From Promethearchaeota archaeon (GTDB lineage: Archaea; Asgardarchaeota; Lokiarchaeia; Sigyniarchaeales; SOKP01), in contig JAUWZT010000213.1 of assembly GCA_030615145.1 (NCBI GenBank), positions 1 to 5,665 on the forward strand: a stretch of DNA of 5,665 nt, written 5' to 3'. This document shows, in pieces, positions 5,447 to 5,665 of the stretch. The notes beneath the pieces were generated by a model, which saw only the letters and a list, made by a program, of their open reading frames with translations, did no database searches and was not told where the DNA came from. Position 1 is the first letter of the stretch. Each line of letters opens with the position of its first letter. A program made the translations under genes and the position numbers.

Positions 5447-5515
5447 ATTAATTTTTTTAAATAAAATGAATAACCACAAATTATAATTAAATAAAAAAAA
5501 GAGGTATAAAAGATA
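5447..5515 (+). promoter_or_regulatory. Intergenic gap before P1/L12 with possible internal promoter and ribosome-binding site
   Basis: This gap is far larger than the 3- and 4-base gaps upstream. It has a T-run followed by TTTAAATAAAA (5456-5466), which could serve as a TATA box with a start near 5485-5490. It also has GAGG (5501-5504) 11 bases before the P1 ATG. P1/L12 is needed in several copies per ribosome, so separate extra transcription or mRNA processing would make sense. The promoter call is weak in AT-rich DNA; the ribosome-binding site is good. Confidence 0.4.
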
Positions 5516-5665
5516 ATGGAATCAATCTACGCTGCGTTATTGCTTAACAAGGCAAATAAGAAAATTACCGAAGCAAACATCGAAAAAATCTTAAAAGCTG
5601 TAAATGTAACTGTTGACAAAGCTCAACTTACAAAAGTAGTAGCAGGACTTATGGAGAATGACATT
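5516..5665 (+). CDS. rpl12: 50S ribosomal protein P1 (archaeal L12), N-terminal part (runs off the window)
   Basis: Fifty codons are visible, starting MESIYAALLLNKANKKITEA. The Y-A-A-L-L-L start, the KxITE-x-NI-xKIL helix and the VDKAQL-x-KVVAGLMENDI segment match the N-terminal dimerisation domain of archaeal P1/L12. This domain pairs with itself and docks on the uL10 spine helix. The Ala-rich hinge and acidic tail, with the GLFG-like factor-binding end, should follow outside the window. GAGG sits upstream of the ATG at an 11-base spacing. The position after uL10 is the canonical archaeal order. Confidence 0.95.
   Translation, partial: MESIYAALLLNKANKKITEANIEKILKAVNVTVDKAQLTKVVAGLMENDI

Overview
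This AT-rich window is archaeal, and the best guess is an Asgard archaeon of the Lokiarchaeia type. The archaeal assignment rests on the 3' half, which carries the ribosomal stalk operon with archaeal/eukaryotic-style uL11, uL1, a long uL10 (P0) with an acidic hinge and a GLFG-like tail, and a P1-type L12 start. The Asgard guess rests on a longin-like protein (2071-2916, minus strand), base composition and general resemblance; it is inference, since no phylogeny could be run. All seven genes whose stop codon is visible end in TAA.

Layout. Positions 1-153 (minus) hold the first 51 codons of a small membrane protein that looks like the substrate-binding S component of an ECF vitamin/metabolite transporter. 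After a 188-base divergent intergenic region come two tandem fumarylacetoacetate-hydrolase (FAH) family genes (342-1025 and 1026-1703, plus), abutting with no spacer. They align without gaps over 225 residues at about 63% identity (142 identities counted by eye). The first copy has no ATG/GTG/TTG at the position matching the second copy's start. It has ATT there, at the same 9-base distance from a GGAG ribosome-binding site, so a non-canonical start (or a small lesion) is likely. A 67-residue unrecognised protein follows (1827-2030), then, convergently, the 281-residue longin-like protein (2071-2916, minus).

A 321-base AT-rich intergenic region (2917-3237) separates the longin-like gene from the ribosomal operon. 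It contains a plausible TATA box and a leader hairpin ending just before the uL11 Shine-Dalgarno sequence. The genes uL11, uL1 and uL10 are 3 and 4 bases apart and surely co-transcribed. P1/L12 begins after a wider 69-base gap and runs off the window. Together uL11, uL10 and P1 form the ribosomal GTPase-associated stalk base and stalk, and uL1 forms the opposite (E-site) stalk.

No CRISPR array, tRNA, rRNA or insertion sequence was seen. I found no clear new multi-gene system. The most unusual points are the ATT start of the first FAH copy, the uL11 leader hairpin, and the longin-like protein.
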